The translations under genes were made by a program, and so were the position numbers. Under the pieces are notes generated by a model that saw nothing but the letters and a program-made list of their open reading frames with translations, did no database searches and was not told the DNA's origin. From contig NZ_CP137079.1 in NCBI RefSeq assembly GCF_033170155.1, positions 2,418,001 through 2,482,000 on the forward strand: a stretch of DNA of 64,000 bases, given 5' to 3'. The DNA is from Raineyella sp. W15-4. Its GTDB lineage: Bacteria; Actinomycetota; Actinomycetes; Propionibacteriales; Propionibacteriaceae. Shown here in pieces: positions 30,390 through 39,210 of the stretch. The stretch's first letter is position 1, and every line of letters starts with the position of its first letter.

Positions 30390-32103
30390 TGGGGTTAGTG
30401 ACCCCTGATTTTGTCGAGAATGGCTTGGACGTGGTCGGGGATCTCGGGCTCCAGGGTGAGGTGCTGGCCGTTGATCGTGACGGTCGCTGACCGGATCGGG
30501 CGCAGGGTCTGGACGAGTTTGCGGATGGTGACCCCGGACGCCTGTTGGAGGTGACGGCTGATCGCCAGCGCGGCGAACACGATGGTCAGGTGGGCCTCGA
30601 TCGTGTCCCGGGTCTGGACGAACACCGGGCGGGCCCGCAGATCTGACTTGGTCAACCGGAACGACGCCTCGACCTGCCACAGGTCGTGGTAGGCCGTGAT
30701 GACGGCCTGGCCGTCCATCGTGGCGACCGGCAGGTTCGTCACGTAGCCCTTCAGGCCGGCGAGCCGGCGGGCCCGGTCGATGGTGTCCTGGTTCAGCTGC
30801 TTGTCGGCACCGGCGACCTTCAGGAACCGGGCCCGCGAGACAGGCGCCTTGCCGGCGGCGATCTTCTCCGCCCGGGCGATCTGGGCATCGATCGCCTTGT
30901 CGTCACGCTTACGGCGCTTGAACGAGTACTGGTAGACGATCCGGCGTTCCCTGGCCGCCGACCCGGTCCCCATCACCCGACTCGATTCGAGGATCTGCCC
31001 GTCGGCGAACCAGTCTCCGTGACGTTCGAAGTGGTCGGCCAGGTCATAGGGCGCCTTCGTCAGCCGGGAGCCGACGATGAACGAGTACCCGGCGTCCTCC
31101 AGGGCGTTCAGGTTGCCCGCCGACAACATCCCGGCATCGGCGACCACCACGAGCTCGGCCAGTCCGTGACGGTCCCGGAAGGCCTTCAGGACCGGGATCA
31201 GGGTCTTGGTCTCCCCGATGCTGCCGTCGAACAGGTGGACCTCGAGCGGGAACCCGGACGGGTCGACCAGCAGCCCGACCTGAACCTGCGGATCGACCCT
31301 GTGCTCCTTGCTCATCCCGACCCGACGCAGGTCGTCCTCGTTGTCGTTCTCGAAGTGGAGGGTCGTGACGTCGTAGAGGATCAGGCCACCGGTGCCCTTG
31401 ACGGCAGCCGAGTAGGCGGCGCAAGCGCGCGCCAGGCGGTCGCGGTAGTCGCGTTCCTTGACCCGGCGCAGGCACCGGTAGAGCGTGTTCAACGCCGGCG
31501 CCGCGACACCGATGTCGTCCAACACGCGCAGCGTGTCGCGTTTCGAGGTCGGCTCGATGATCCGCGCGCACACCAACGCCCGGAACGTGTCGTCCGCCAA
31601 GGCCTCGAACCCGAGCCGGCCATAGGCCTCGACCAGTAGATCCCACAACAGCAGTGAGGCCGTCCCCGAGACCCGCCCGCCGGCGGCCGTCTGGCGGGGC
31701 CGCCCACCGGTCGGTTCGACCGACAGCGTGTCGGCGGGACGGGTCCAGTCGGCAACATCGCCCAGCCGCGCCCCAGCCTGTTCGACCGGCCCCAGGTCCA
31801 GCATGTCCTGACCATCGGGGACCAGCCGTTCGCGGGCCGCGGCCATCAACAACCCCAACTCGGCGTCGGTATGCGCCGAACCGACGTGATCGACCGCGAC
31901 GACCTGGCGGCCCTCACGCGTGACGATCTGAACCGCGACGGCTCCCGACGCGGTCCGGACCTTCCGTACGAACCGGGACCCCACCCGGGCAGACTACCGG
32001 CCCCCAAGGAGTTCTTAGTAACCCCTTTCACCACCCCGGACGGGAGAATCACCTAGCCAGACAAGCATTCACTGCCGAATCGACACGAGATGAGTGAACT
32101 CGG
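30377..32103 (-). mobile_element. IS1634-family insertion sequence
   Basis: About 1.73 kb (1727 bp; 1730 bp if the outer CCC/GGG belong to it) with 15-bp imperfect terminal inverted repeats and one transposase gene filling 92% of its length. It is flanked by a 313-316 bp direct duplication of host DNA. Long, variable target duplications are a known peculiarity of this family (IS1634 of Mycoplasma mycoides, IS1549 of Mycobacterium smegmatis). It lies between pgeF and sepF in the cell-division cluster, with its transposase in the same direction as the host operon. The left non-coding end is 18 bp, the right 119 bp. Confidence 0.92.
30395..31984 (-). CDS. IS1634-family DDE transposase
   Basis: 529 residues. 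The start RKVRTASGAVAVQIV is typical of the family. The catalytic triad can be placed at D205 (YDVTTLHFE), D283 (VVADAGM) and E439 (YHDLWQVEASFR, the IS4-superfamily Y-R-E region). No frameshift or stop is present, so it appears intact and potentially active. The GTG start at 31984 has no clear ribosome binding site; the sequence just upstream even contains CTCCTT, an anti-Shine-Dalgarno-like stretch. Transcription runs towards sepF. Confidence 0.93.
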   Translation of the reverse strand: MGSRFVRKVRTASGAVAVQIVTREGRQVVAVDHVGSAHTDAELGLLMAAARERLVPDGQDMLDLGPVEQAGARLGDVADWTRPADTLSVEPTGGRPRQTAAGGRVSGTASLLLWDLLVEAYGRLGFEALADDTFRALVCARIIEPTSKRDTLRVLDDIGVAAPALNTLYRCLRRVKERDYRDRLARACAAYSAAVKGTGGLILYDVTTLHFENDNEDDLRRVGMSKEHRVDPQVQVGLLVDPSGFPLEVHLFDGSIGETKTLIPVLKAFRDRHGLAELVVVADAGMLSAGNLNALEDAGYSFIVGSRLTKAPYDLADHFERHGDWFADGQILESSRVMGTGSAARERRIVYQYSFKRRKRDDKAIDAQIARAEKIAAGKAPVSRARFLKVAGADKQLNQDTIDRARRLAGLKGYVTNLPVATMDGQAVITAYHDLWQVEASFRLTKSDLRARPVFVQTRDTIEAHLTIVFAALAISRHLQQASGVTIRKLVQTLRPIRSATVTINGQHLTLEPEIPDHVQAILDKIRGH

Positions 32104-32104
32104 G
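32090..32104 (-). repeat. Right terminal inverted repeat of the IS
   Basis: Read outward-in on the minus strand as CCCGAGTTCACTCAT; it pairs with the left end at 30375-30389. Confidence 0.8.
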
Positions 32105-32181
32105 TCGTAGTCGTCGTAGCGATCGGTCTCCCGGGGACCCAGGCCGATCCACTCGCTGGCGCGCTTGACCCACTGAGCCAT
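32104..32181 (-). pseudogene. Truncated 5' copy of sepF
   Basis: The first 26 codons of sepF with its ribosome binding site, interrupted by the IS right end at 32103. Translation would run into IS sequence. Confidence 0.9.
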
Positions 32182-32419
32182 CCGAGCTCCTTCCTCCGTG
32201 TCGTCCACCGCGGGATGCACCCGGGCATGCAGGGCGTCCGGTCACTCAGTGACGATACCGTGCGGCCCCGATCACCCGGGGAAACCGGCCGGCGACACGC
32301 CCGCCGAGCGGCGTCAGTCCAGCCAGACCAGGCCGAGCTGGCGTCCCGCCGCCGCCCCGTCGCGGCGATGGCTGTGCAGGGAGGAGGTCGTCAGGGTGCA
32401 CGGCCCGATGTACGCCACC
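32104..32419. repeat. Right copy of the 316-bp direct repeat flanking the IS
   Basis: Partner of 30061-30376; see that entry. It supplies the intact 3' end of pgeF and leaves a truncated sepF start (32104-32181) facing the IS. Confidence 0.93.
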
Positions 32420-33057
32420 GGGACGGCCGCGGCCCGCAGCTGGGCCGCCACCCCGGCGGTGAGGTCGATCGCCGGGGTGCCCCAGCGGGTGGTGCCCCGG
32501 GTCTGGGGCACCAGGGCGGCGGCCGCCTCGGCCATCTCGGCCGGCACCTCGTAGCAGTCCCCGTGGATGTGCGGGCCCACCCAGGCGGTCAGCTCCCGCG
32601 CCCCCAGGTCGCGCATCGCGGCGACGGTGGCGGCGACGATCCCGCCGAGGACACCCGCCCGGCCGGCGTGTGCCGCCCCGATCACCCGTACGGCCGGATC
32701 AGCCAGGAGGACCGGGACGCAGTCCGCCGCGCGGACCGCGATGGCCGTCCTCCGCAGTCCGGGCCCGGCGACCAGTGCGTCACCCTCGGGCTGGGCGTCC
32801 TCCCGCCAGCCGGCGAGGAAGTCCTCGTCGACGACGTGCACCGTGGCGGAGTGCACCTGGTGCAGGGTGACCACCCGGTCCAGGCCGGCATCGGCGCGGA
32901 CCCGGCGGAGGTTCTCGGCGCGGGTCTCCGGTCCCCCGTCGAGGGCGCCGAAGCTCAGCGATCCGGGCGCCAAGGTGACCCCGCCGTCACGGTCGGTGAA
33001 GCCGATGCCGATCCCGCGCGCCGGCCCGTCGTCGGGTCGCTTGAGGAAGTCCCACAC
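32314..33057 (-). CDS. pgeF: PgeF/YfiH multicopper-oxidase-like (laccase domain) protein
   Basis: 247 residues. Conserved metal-binding motifs of the DUF152/YfiH family are present: TLHQVHSATVHVV, RAADCVPVLL and GAAHAGRAG. E. coli YfiH (PgeF) edits peptidoglycan precursors wrongly carrying Ser, and human LACC1 has purine nucleoside activities, so the enzymatic role is debated. The gene starts 9 bp after the ftsZ stop, the usual actinobacterial arrangement. Its last 35 codons lie in the right copy of the IS target duplication, and the gene is complete. Confidence 0.9.
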   Translation of the reverse strand: MWDFLKRPDDGPARGIGIGFTDRDGGVTLAPGSLSFGALDGGPETRAENLRRVRADAGLDRVVTLHQVHSATVHVVDEDFLAGWREDAQPEGDALVAGPGLRRTAIAVRAADCVPVLLADPAVRVIGAAHAGRAGVLGGIVAATVAAMRDLGARELTAWVGPHIHGDCYEVPAEMAEAAAALVPQTRGTTRWGTPAIDLTAGVAAQLRAAAVPVAYIGPCTLTTSSLHSHRRDGAAAGRQLGLVWLD

Positions 33058-33066
33058 CGCGGACGC

Positions 33067-34251
33067 TCAGCCGAGGAAGTCGGGCAGGTCGATGTCGGCC
33101 AGGTCGTTCTCGGGCTTCGCCGGCGAGGGACCGAACCCGTTGCGCACCTCGCTGTGCGCCGGGCCGGCCGGTGCGGGGGCCGGCTGGGACCGGTCGGCGG
33201 CCGGCCCCGGCTGCGGCGCGGCGGGACCGGGCTGCGCGGCCGTCGCCGGGTGGGCCGAGTCGTGGGTCCGCCGGGTCACGCCCTGTTCGCGCTTCGGCGG
33301 CTCACCCCCGTCGAAGCCGGCGGCGATGACGGTGACCCGGACCTCGTCGCCGAGGGAGTCGTCGATGATGGTGCCGAAGATGATGTTGGCGTCGTCGGCG
33401 GCGGCCTGCTCGATCAGGTCGGCGGCGGCCGAGACCTCGAACAGGCCCAGATCGGAACCGCCGGCGATGGACAGCAGCACGCCGTGGGCACCGTCGACAC
33501 TGGCCTCCAGCAACGGGGAGGAGATGGCCATCTCGGCGGCGATCCGGGCCCGGTCCTCGCCGCGGGCCATGCCGATGCCCATCAGCGCGGACCCGGCGTT
33601 GGCCATCACCGACTTGACGTCGGCGAAGTCGAGGTTGATCAGGCCCGGGGTGGTGATCAGGTTGGTAATGCCGGAGACGCCCTGGTAGAGGACGGTGTCG
33701 GCCTGGCGGAACGCGTCGAGGATCGCGACCTGCTGGTCGGTCATGTCCAGCAGTTTGTCGTTCGGGATGGTGATCAGGGTGTCGACCTCTTCGCGCAGCG
33801 TCGCGATGCCGTCGTCGGCCTGGCGGCTGCGCCGCTTGCCCTCGAACTTGAACGGCTTGGTCACCACACCGATGGTCAACGCGCCCAGGGCACGGGCGAC
33901 CCGCGCGACGACCGGGGCGCCACCGGTGCCGGTGCCGCCACCCTCCCCGGCGGTCACGAAGACCATGTCGGCGCCCTTGAGCGCCTCCTCGATCTCGTCG
34001 GCGTGGTCCTCGGCGGCCTGCCGGCCCTTGTCCGGGTCCGCGCCGGCCCCGAGCCCGCGGGTCAGCTCACGGCCGATGTCCAGCTTGACATCGGCATCGC
34101 TCATCAGCAGGGCCTGGGCGTCCGTGTTGATGGCAATGAACTCGACACCCTGGAGCCCGGCCTCCATCATCCGGTTGACGGCATTGACGCCGCCGCCGCC
34201 GACGCCGACGACCTTGATCACGGCCAAGTAGTTCTGGGATGCACTCGCCAC
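33067..34251 (-). CDS. ftsZ: Cell division GTPase FtsZ
   Basis: 394 residues. The tubulin signature [10 protein letters not shown], the NAVNRM nucleotide region and the T7 loop [11 protein letters not shown] are intact. After residue 320 a Pro/Ala-rich linker leads to a C-terminal peptide ending DIDLPDFLG, the SepF-binding tail in actinobacteria. FtsZ polymerises into the Z-ring. The start is GTG at 34251 with GAGG upstream. The 255-bp gap to ftsQ is long for this cluster and likely carries ftsZ promoters. Confidence 0.97.
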   Translation of the reverse strand: MASASQNYLAVIKVVGVGGGGVNAVNRMMEAGLQGVEFIAINTDAQALLMSDADVKLDIGRELTRGLGAGADPDKGRQAAEDHADEIEEALKGADMVFVTAGEGGGTGTGGAPVVARVARALGALTIGVVTKPFKFEGKRRSRQADDGIATLREEVDTLITIPNDKLLDMTDQQVAILDAFRQADTVLYQGVSGITNLITTPGLINLDFADVKSVMANAGSALMGIGMARGEDRARIAAEMAISSPLLEASVDGAHGVLLSIAGGSDLGLFEVSAAADLIEQAAADDANIIFGTIIDDSLGDEVRVTVIAAGFDGGEPPKREQGVTRRTHDSAHPATAAQPGPAAPQPGPAADRSQPAPAPAGPAHSEVRNGFGPSPAKPENDLADIDLPDFLG

Positions 34252-34506
34252 GGGGTTCCCGCCTCGCTTCTGATATCGGACTCCAACAGGTCTCCCGGTG
34301 ATGGGAAGCCCGACGCGCCCCGGAGGCTGGGCCGGACACCGTTCACCTGTCCGAACACTGGGACATGCTGCCGCCCCAGGCTGCTGTTCAGGCTAGGAGG
34401 ATCGCGACGGCAAAGTCCACAAGCCCCCCACGACTCGCCGAGAGTCTCAACCTCAACTCTAGGCATGTCCGCCGTTGTCGGGCCAGGAACGCGGCCGTCG
34501 CCGGAT
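34252..34506 (-). promoter_or_regulatory. ftsQ-ftsZ intergenic region
   Basis: 255 bp, by far the longest gap between ftsI and pgeF, and the likely site of ftsZ-specific promoters. AT-richer patches (TCTAGGCATG, TCCTAGCCTGAACAG on the minus strand) give TAGCCT and TAGAGT as -10 candidates. No -35 at proper spacing stands out. AGAGT...ACTCT forms a small inverted repeat. Confidence 0.4.
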
Positions 34507-35289
34507 TCAGCGGGTGGTCGGGAACGCCGGGGCGGAGACGTCGTACACCTTCGCCCCGCCGACCTTCGTGAGCAGCGCGTCGAGCACCTGGCCCTTCAGC
34601 TGGGCGTCCTCCGGGCCGCCCCAGACGACGGTCCGGCCCTTGTCCAGCCCGAGGGTCACCGCCGCCGGCGAATCGGCCGTCACCGTGCGCACCTGGCCGC
34701 GGATCGACGCGGGCAGGGTGGCGACGGTCCGCCCCACCGCGGCGGTGACAGCCGGGTCGCCGGCCCGGCCGGCGGCCTGCAGGACATCCTCGGGCGCGGT
34801 GGCGACCTGGGCGTACGCCTGGCCCTCCGCGTCGACCAGGAGGTAGCTGCCGTTCACCGGGAAGACGACGACCGGGGTGCGCTCGGTGATCTCCAGCCGG
34901 ATGGTGTCGGGCCAGGACCGGACGACGGTGACGTCGCGCACCGGGGCGAGGGTGCGCACCCGGGAGGCGATCGCGGTGGTGTCCTGCCGGAGCAGCGGCA
35001 CCCCGCTGGGCACCGCGGCGGCGCGGGTGACCTGGTCGGGGGTGAGCAGTGAGGTGCCGCGGACGTCCACGGTCCGGGTGGCGAGCACCGGCGAGTACGC
35101 CACCACCCACACTCCGGCGGCCACCAGGACGCTGATCACCAGGCCGACCGCCAGCCGTCGCCGCTGCCGCCGGACGGCACGCTCGTGGCGCAGCCGGATC
35201 GGCCCGGTCAGGTCGGCGACGCCGTCCCGGTGGGCCTCCCGGTCGGGATCGTGGTGGGATCCGGGGTGGTTGCCCGGTTCCCGGGCCAT
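34507..35289 (-). CDS. ftsQ: Cell division protein FtsQ
   Basis: 260 residues. A cytoplasmic basic N terminus, one membrane segment (LAVGLVISVLVAAGVWVVAY, near residue 50), then a POTRA domain (TRTVDVRGTSLLTPDQVTRA) and the beta domain. FtsQ links early and late divisome proteins outside the membrane through FtsB/L. The ATG at 35289 shares one base with the murC stop (TGATG), so translation is coupled. Confidence 0.93.
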   Translation of the reverse strand: MAREPGNHPGSHHDPDREAHRDGVADLTGPIRLRHERAVRRQRRRLAVGLVISVLVAAGVWVVAYSPVLATRTVDVRGTSLLTPDQVTRAAAVPSGVPLLRQDTTAIASRVRTLAPVRDVTVVRSWPDTIRLEITERTPVVVFPVNGSYLLVDAEGQAYAQVATAPEDVLQAAGRAGDPAVTAAVGRTVATLPASIRGQVRTVTADSPAAVTLGLDKGRTVVWGGPEDAQLKGQVLDALLTKVGGAKVYDVSAPAFPTTR

Positions 35290-36698
35290 CAGCGTCCCGT
35301 GCCGGTCAGCACCCGGACCACCTCGGGACCCACGGTGGTGACGTCGCCGGCCCCGATGGTCAGCACCAGGTCACCGGGACGGGCCAACGCGGCGAGGGTC
35401 TCGGCCGCCGCCCGGTGCGAGTGGACCGGGTGCACCCGGGCAGTGCCCAGCGCGGCGGCTGTCACGTCTCCGATCAGTGCCGTGGTCACCCCGGGCATCG
35501 GGTCCTCGCGGGCACCGTAGATGTCCATCAGCACGACCTCGTCGGCGGCTGCCAGGGCACGACCGAACGCGGGGGCGAAGTCCCGGGTCCGGGAGTAGAG
35601 GTGCGGCTGGAAGCAGGCCAGCACCCGGCCCGGCCCGACGGCGTCACGGGCCGCCGCCAGCACGGCGTCGATCTCGGTGGGGTGGTGGGCGTAGTCGTCC
35701 ACCACCCGGATCCCACCGGCCTCCCCGACCTGTTCGAACCGGCGACGGGCGCCGCGGAAGCCGGCCAGTGCGGCCGCGGCCGCGGCCGGGTCGATCCGCA
35801 GGGCGGTCGACGCGACGAGCGCGGCCGCGGCGTTCGCGAGGTTGTGCAGGCCCGGGACGCCGAGCGAGACCCGGACCGGCCCGCCGGCCAGCCGGACGGT
35901 GCCGCGGACGCCGCCGGCGTCGTGGGAGACGTCGGTGATCCGGACGTCGGCGGCCGGGGAGCTGCCGTAGGTCAGGTGCGGACGGTCGGCCAGCGCGGCC
36001 GCAAGGGCGACACCGCCCGGGCCGTCGACGTTGACCACGGCCAGGTCGGCCGCCCCGGCCGCGAACCGGACGAACCCGGCGGCGTACGCCGCCGGCGTGC
36101 CCCAGTTGTCCAGATGATCGGCCTCGACGTTGGTGACCACACAGATCCGGGCCGGGTACTGCAGGAACGAGCCGTCGGACTCGTCGGCCTCGACCACGAA
36201 CGGGCTGCCGGGGGCGCCGAGGCGCGCACTCTCCCCGGTCGCCAGCGGCGCGCCGACGACGTAGCCGCCGTCGGCGCCAGTGGCGCCGAGCAGGTGCGCG
36301 ATCATCGCGGAGGTGGTCGTCTTGCCGTGGGTGCCGCCGACGGCGACGCCGGGGCGGCCCAGCATCAGCGCGGCGAGCGCGGCGCTGCGGTGCCAGACCC
36401 GCAGGCCGCGGCGGCGGGCCTCGGCCAGCTCGGGGTTGTCCTCCTTCACCGCCGAGGAGATCACCACGGTGCGGGCCTCGCCCAACTGGTGGACGTCGTG
36501 GCCGACGTAGGTCCGTACGCCGTGGCCACGCAGCATCTCCAGGTTGGCCGAGTCGGCCCGGTCGGAGCCGGTGACGGCGAGCCCGAGGTCCGCGTACAGG
36601 GCGGCGACACCGGACATCCCGGCCCCGCCGATGGCGATGAAGTGGACCGGCCCGAGCTCCCGGGGGTCGACCAGCGCCACGGGCGTCACCAGACTCAT
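35289..36698 (-). CDS. murC: UDP-N-acetylmuramate-L-alanine ligase
   Basis: 469 residues. Adds L-Ala to UDP-MurNAc. The N-terminal dinucleotide-like loop IAIGGAGMSG, the ATP loop VGGTHGKTTTSAM and DDYAHHPTEI in the C-terminal domain are all present. The ATG at 36698 overlaps the murG stop (ATGA). Confidence 0.96.
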   Translation of the reverse strand: MSLVTPVALVDPRELGPVHFIAIGGAGMSGVAALYADLGLAVTGSDRADSANLEMLRGHGVRTYVGHDVHQLGEARTVVISSAVKEDNPELAEARRRGLRVWHRSAALAALMLGRPGVAVGGTHGKTTTSAMIAHLLGATGADGGYVVGAPLATGESARLGAPGSPFVVEADESDGSFLQYPARICVVTNVEADHLDNWGTPAAYAAGFVRFAAGAADLAVVNVDGPGGVALAAALADRPHLTYGSSPAADVRITDVSHDAGGVRGTVRLAGGPVRVSLGVPGLHNLANAAAALVASTALRIDPAAAAAALAGFRGARRRFEQVGEAGGIRVVDDYAHHPTEIDAVLAAARDAVGPGRVLACFQPHLYSRTRDFAPAFGRALAAADEVVLMDIYGAREDPMPGVTTALIGDVTAAALGTARVHPVHSHRAAAETLAALARPGDLVLTIGAGDVTTVGPEVVRVLTGTGR

Positions 36699-37789
36699 CG
36701 GTGCGCCGCCTCGAGGATCATCTCGCAGAGCAGGTCGGCGGCGTTGCCGGGCAGCATCCCGCGGCCGGCCGCCCGCATCCGGGCCAGCCGGTCCGGGTCG
36801 GTGACCAGCGGGGCCACCAGATCGACCAGGGCGTCCCCGGTGCACCGCTCGTCGGGCAGCCGGATGGCCCCGCCGGCCGCCACCAGGGCGTCCGCGTTGC
36901 GGGCCTGTTCGCCGTTGCCGTGCGGCAGCGGCACGAGCACCGACGGCAGGCCGACGGCGATCGTCTCCATCACGGTGCCGGCACCGGACCGGCCGACCAT
37001 CAGGTCGGCCACCGCGTACGCCTTCTCCATCGCGTCGACGTACGCGACCGGACGATAGGACGCGCCGGTCGCCTCGTCGACGACCGGGACCATGCCCTCA
37101 CGGAAGTTCTTCGGCCCCAGGACGTGCAGCACCTGGATGCCGCGGGCGATCAGTTCGGGGAACGCGTCGGCGATCGCGGTGTTGATGCTGCGGGCGCCCT
37201 GGGAGCCGCCGCTGACCAGCACGGTCGGCAGGCCCTCCTCCAGGCCGAACTCCGCGCGGGCCGGCGGGGCCGCCGCCTCCCGGTCCAGGCCGGTGATCTC
37301 GCTCCGCAGCGGCATCCCGATCACCCGCGCGTGGCGCAGCGGGGTGCCGGGGAAGGTCACCGCGACCCGGTCGGTCAGCCGGGTGGCGACCTTGTTCGCC
37401 AGCCCGGGGATGGCGTTCTGCTCGTGGACGACGATCGGCACCCGCAGCTCGCGGGCGGCGAAATAGGCCGGCATCGACACGTAGCCGCCGAACCCGACCA
37501 GGACGTCGGCCCGATGGTGCCTGAGGATCCGGCGGGCCTGGTTCACCGCCCGCCGCAACCGGTACGGCACCTTGGCCAGGTCCGGGGTCAGCCGGCGCGG
37601 CAGCGGGACCGGATCGATCAGTTCGAGGTCGAGACCGGCGGCCGGCACCACCCTGGATTCCAGGCCCTTGGGGGTCCCGATCGCCACCAGCGACACACCG
37701 GGCTCGCGCTCCCGGAGGCGGTGGGCGGTGGCGATCAGCGGTGAGGTGTGGCCGGCGGTGCCGCCCCCGGCGAGCACGACAGTGGTCAT
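36695..37789 (-). CDS. murG: UDP-GlcNAc:lipid I GlcNAc transferase MurG
   Basis: 364 residues. Converts lipid I to lipid II at the inner membrane face. GGGTAGHTSP near the N terminus, VGFGGYVSMPAYFAA, HEQNAIPGLAN and GGSQGARSIN are the family motifs of this GT28 enzyme; GRSGAGTVMETIAVGLPSVL is the donor site. The ATG at 37789 overlaps the ftsW stop. Confidence 0.96.
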   Translation of the reverse strand: MTTVVLAGGGTAGHTSPLIATAHRLREREPGVSLVAIGTPKGLESRVVPAAGLDLELIDPVPLPRRLTPDLAKVPYRLRRAVNQARRILRHHRADVLVGFGGYVSMPAYFAARELRVPIVVHEQNAIPGLANKVATRLTDRVAVTFPGTPLRHARVIGMPLRSEITGLDREAAAPPARAEFGLEEGLPTVLVSGGSQGARSINTAIADAFPELIARGIQVLHVLGPKNFREGMVPVVDEATGASYRPVAYVDAMEKAYAVADLMVGRSGAGTVMETIAVGLPSVLVPLPHGNGEQARNADALVAAGGAIRLPDERCTGDALVDLVAPLVTDPDRLARMRAAGRGMLPGNAADLLCEMILEAAHR

Positions 37790-39156
37790 CTGGATCTTTC
37801 CGTTCCCTTCTGGCGACGCCCTCCGGGCGCCGTTCCGCCGCGTCCCTCGGCCCGTCCCCTGCGTTCCGCAGCCGAAGCGGTGGCACTGTCGACCGGGCCG
37901 CCCCGGCCGTCGACCACCGCACTGACCCGGCCGATGTTGTGCTGGTGGGCCCGGGCGCGGGCGCGCCGCTCCCGTTCCGCGATGGCCGCCGGCTCGGTCC
38001 GGGCGCACGACATCAACAGGCCCACCGCCATCAGCGTAGCCACCACGGCGGACCCGCCGGCCGAGATGAACGGCAGCGGCACCCCCATCACCGGCCAGAC
38101 CCGCAGCACGACGGAGATGTTGACGAAGGCCTGGAAGAGGATCCAGCCGGTGGTGCCAGCCGCCAGGAAGCGCTGGTAGGGGCGTACGGAGCGCCGCATG
38201 ATCCGGATGCCGGCCCAGCCCACCAGGGCGAAGAGGGCGACCACCGACAGGGTGCCCCACAGCCCGAGCTCCTCGCCGATCACCGCGAGGATGTAATCGG
38301 TGTGGGCCTCCGGCAGGCCGCCCCACTTCTGCACGCTGCCGCCCAGCCCGTGTCCCCACCAGCCGCCGGAGGCAAGGGCGTACGTCCCCATCATTGCCTG
38401 GTAGTTGGCGTCGTTGACGCCCGGCTGGGGCCGCAGGAACGCGACCATCCGCATCACCCGGTACGGCGTGGTGACGATCAGGATGCCGACGGCGACCGCC
38501 GCGGTGCCGCCGATGCCGACGAAGACCTGGAGCGGGACACCGGCGACCCACAGCACGGTGCCGACGATCGCCGCCATCACCACCGACGACCCGAGGTCGC
38601 CCTGCAGCACGGTGAGGGCGATCAGCAGCCCGGAGACGGTGAGGTAGGGCAGGATCCGGCGCAGCTGGTCGAGCTCACGGTCGTGGTCGGCGAGGATCCG
38701 GGCCCCCCACCAGACGATGGCCAGTTTGGCGAACTCGGACGGCTGGCCCTGGAACGGCCCGATCGCCAGCCAGTTCCGGTTGCCGTTGACGGTCATCCCG
38801 AAGGAGGTGAAGGTCAACAGCAGGCCGGCGAAGCTGAGCAGCACGAGCAGCACCGAGACCCGGCGGACCCGCTCGGGCGGCACCACCGCCAGGATCGCCG
38901 CGAGCACCACCCCGACGACGATGAACGCCGCCTGACGCAGGAAGATCATGTACGAGTTGCCGTTGTAGCGGGTGTACGACAGGACGCTGGACGCGGACAG
39001 CACCATCATCGAGCCCATGAAGAGGAGCAGCGCCACCGAGGTGAGCAACAGCGCCTGGCTCCCCCGCGGGTGGTCGAGCCAGCCACGCACGGTGGCCGTG
39101 GTGTCGGCCACCCAGTCCCGGGTGCCGTCGGCCAGGTCGCGTGTCTCGAAGGCCAT
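37786..39156 (-). CDS. ftsW: Lipid II polymerase FtsW (SEDS family)
   Basis: 456 residues with ten predicted membrane segments. SEDS signatures are visible: LAVVPPERVRR, NGNRNWLAIGPFQGQPSEFAKLA, a periplasmic loop with SVQKWGGLPEAHTDYILAVIGEELG, and GVPLPFISAGGSAV. FtsW polymerises septal glycan with its partner FtsI, also encoded here. A cytoplasmic, Arg/Gly-rich C-terminal tail of about 70 residues is longer than in E. coli. Fifty-four bp separate it from murD. Confidence 0.96.
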   Translation of the reverse strand: MAFETRDLADGTRDWVADTTATVRGWLDHPRGSQALLLTSVALLLFMGSMMVLSASSVLSYTRYNGNSYMIFLRQAAFIVVGVVLAAILAVVPPERVRRVSVLLVLLSFAGLLLTFTSFGMTVNGNRNWLAIGPFQGQPSEFAKLAIVWWGARILADHDRELDQLRRILPYLTVSGLLIALTVLQGDLGSSVVMAAIVGTVLWVAGVPLQVFVGIGGTAAVAVGILIVTTPYRVMRMVAFLRPQPGVNDANYQAMMGTYALASGGWWGHGLGGSVQKWGGLPEAHTDYILAVIGEELGLWGTLSVVALFALVGWAGIRIMRRSVRPYQRFLAAGTTGWILFQAFVNISVVLRVWPVMGVPLPFISAGGSAVVATLMAVGLLMSCARTEPAAIAERERRARARAHQHNIGRVSAVVDGRGGPVDSATASAAERRGRAEGRGGTAPGGRRQKGTERSR

Positions 39157-39210
39157 GCTCTGCTTCCTCCCGTCGTGGTGGTCGTCCGGTGGTGACGGCC
39201 CGACGAGCGG

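Noticed and set aside
30061-32419. Flanking 316-bp repeats considered as a composite transposon or tandem duplication unrelated to the IS
   Set aside because: The repeats consist only of host sequence, meet the IS ends within 3 bp on both sides, and the IS family is known for long target duplications.
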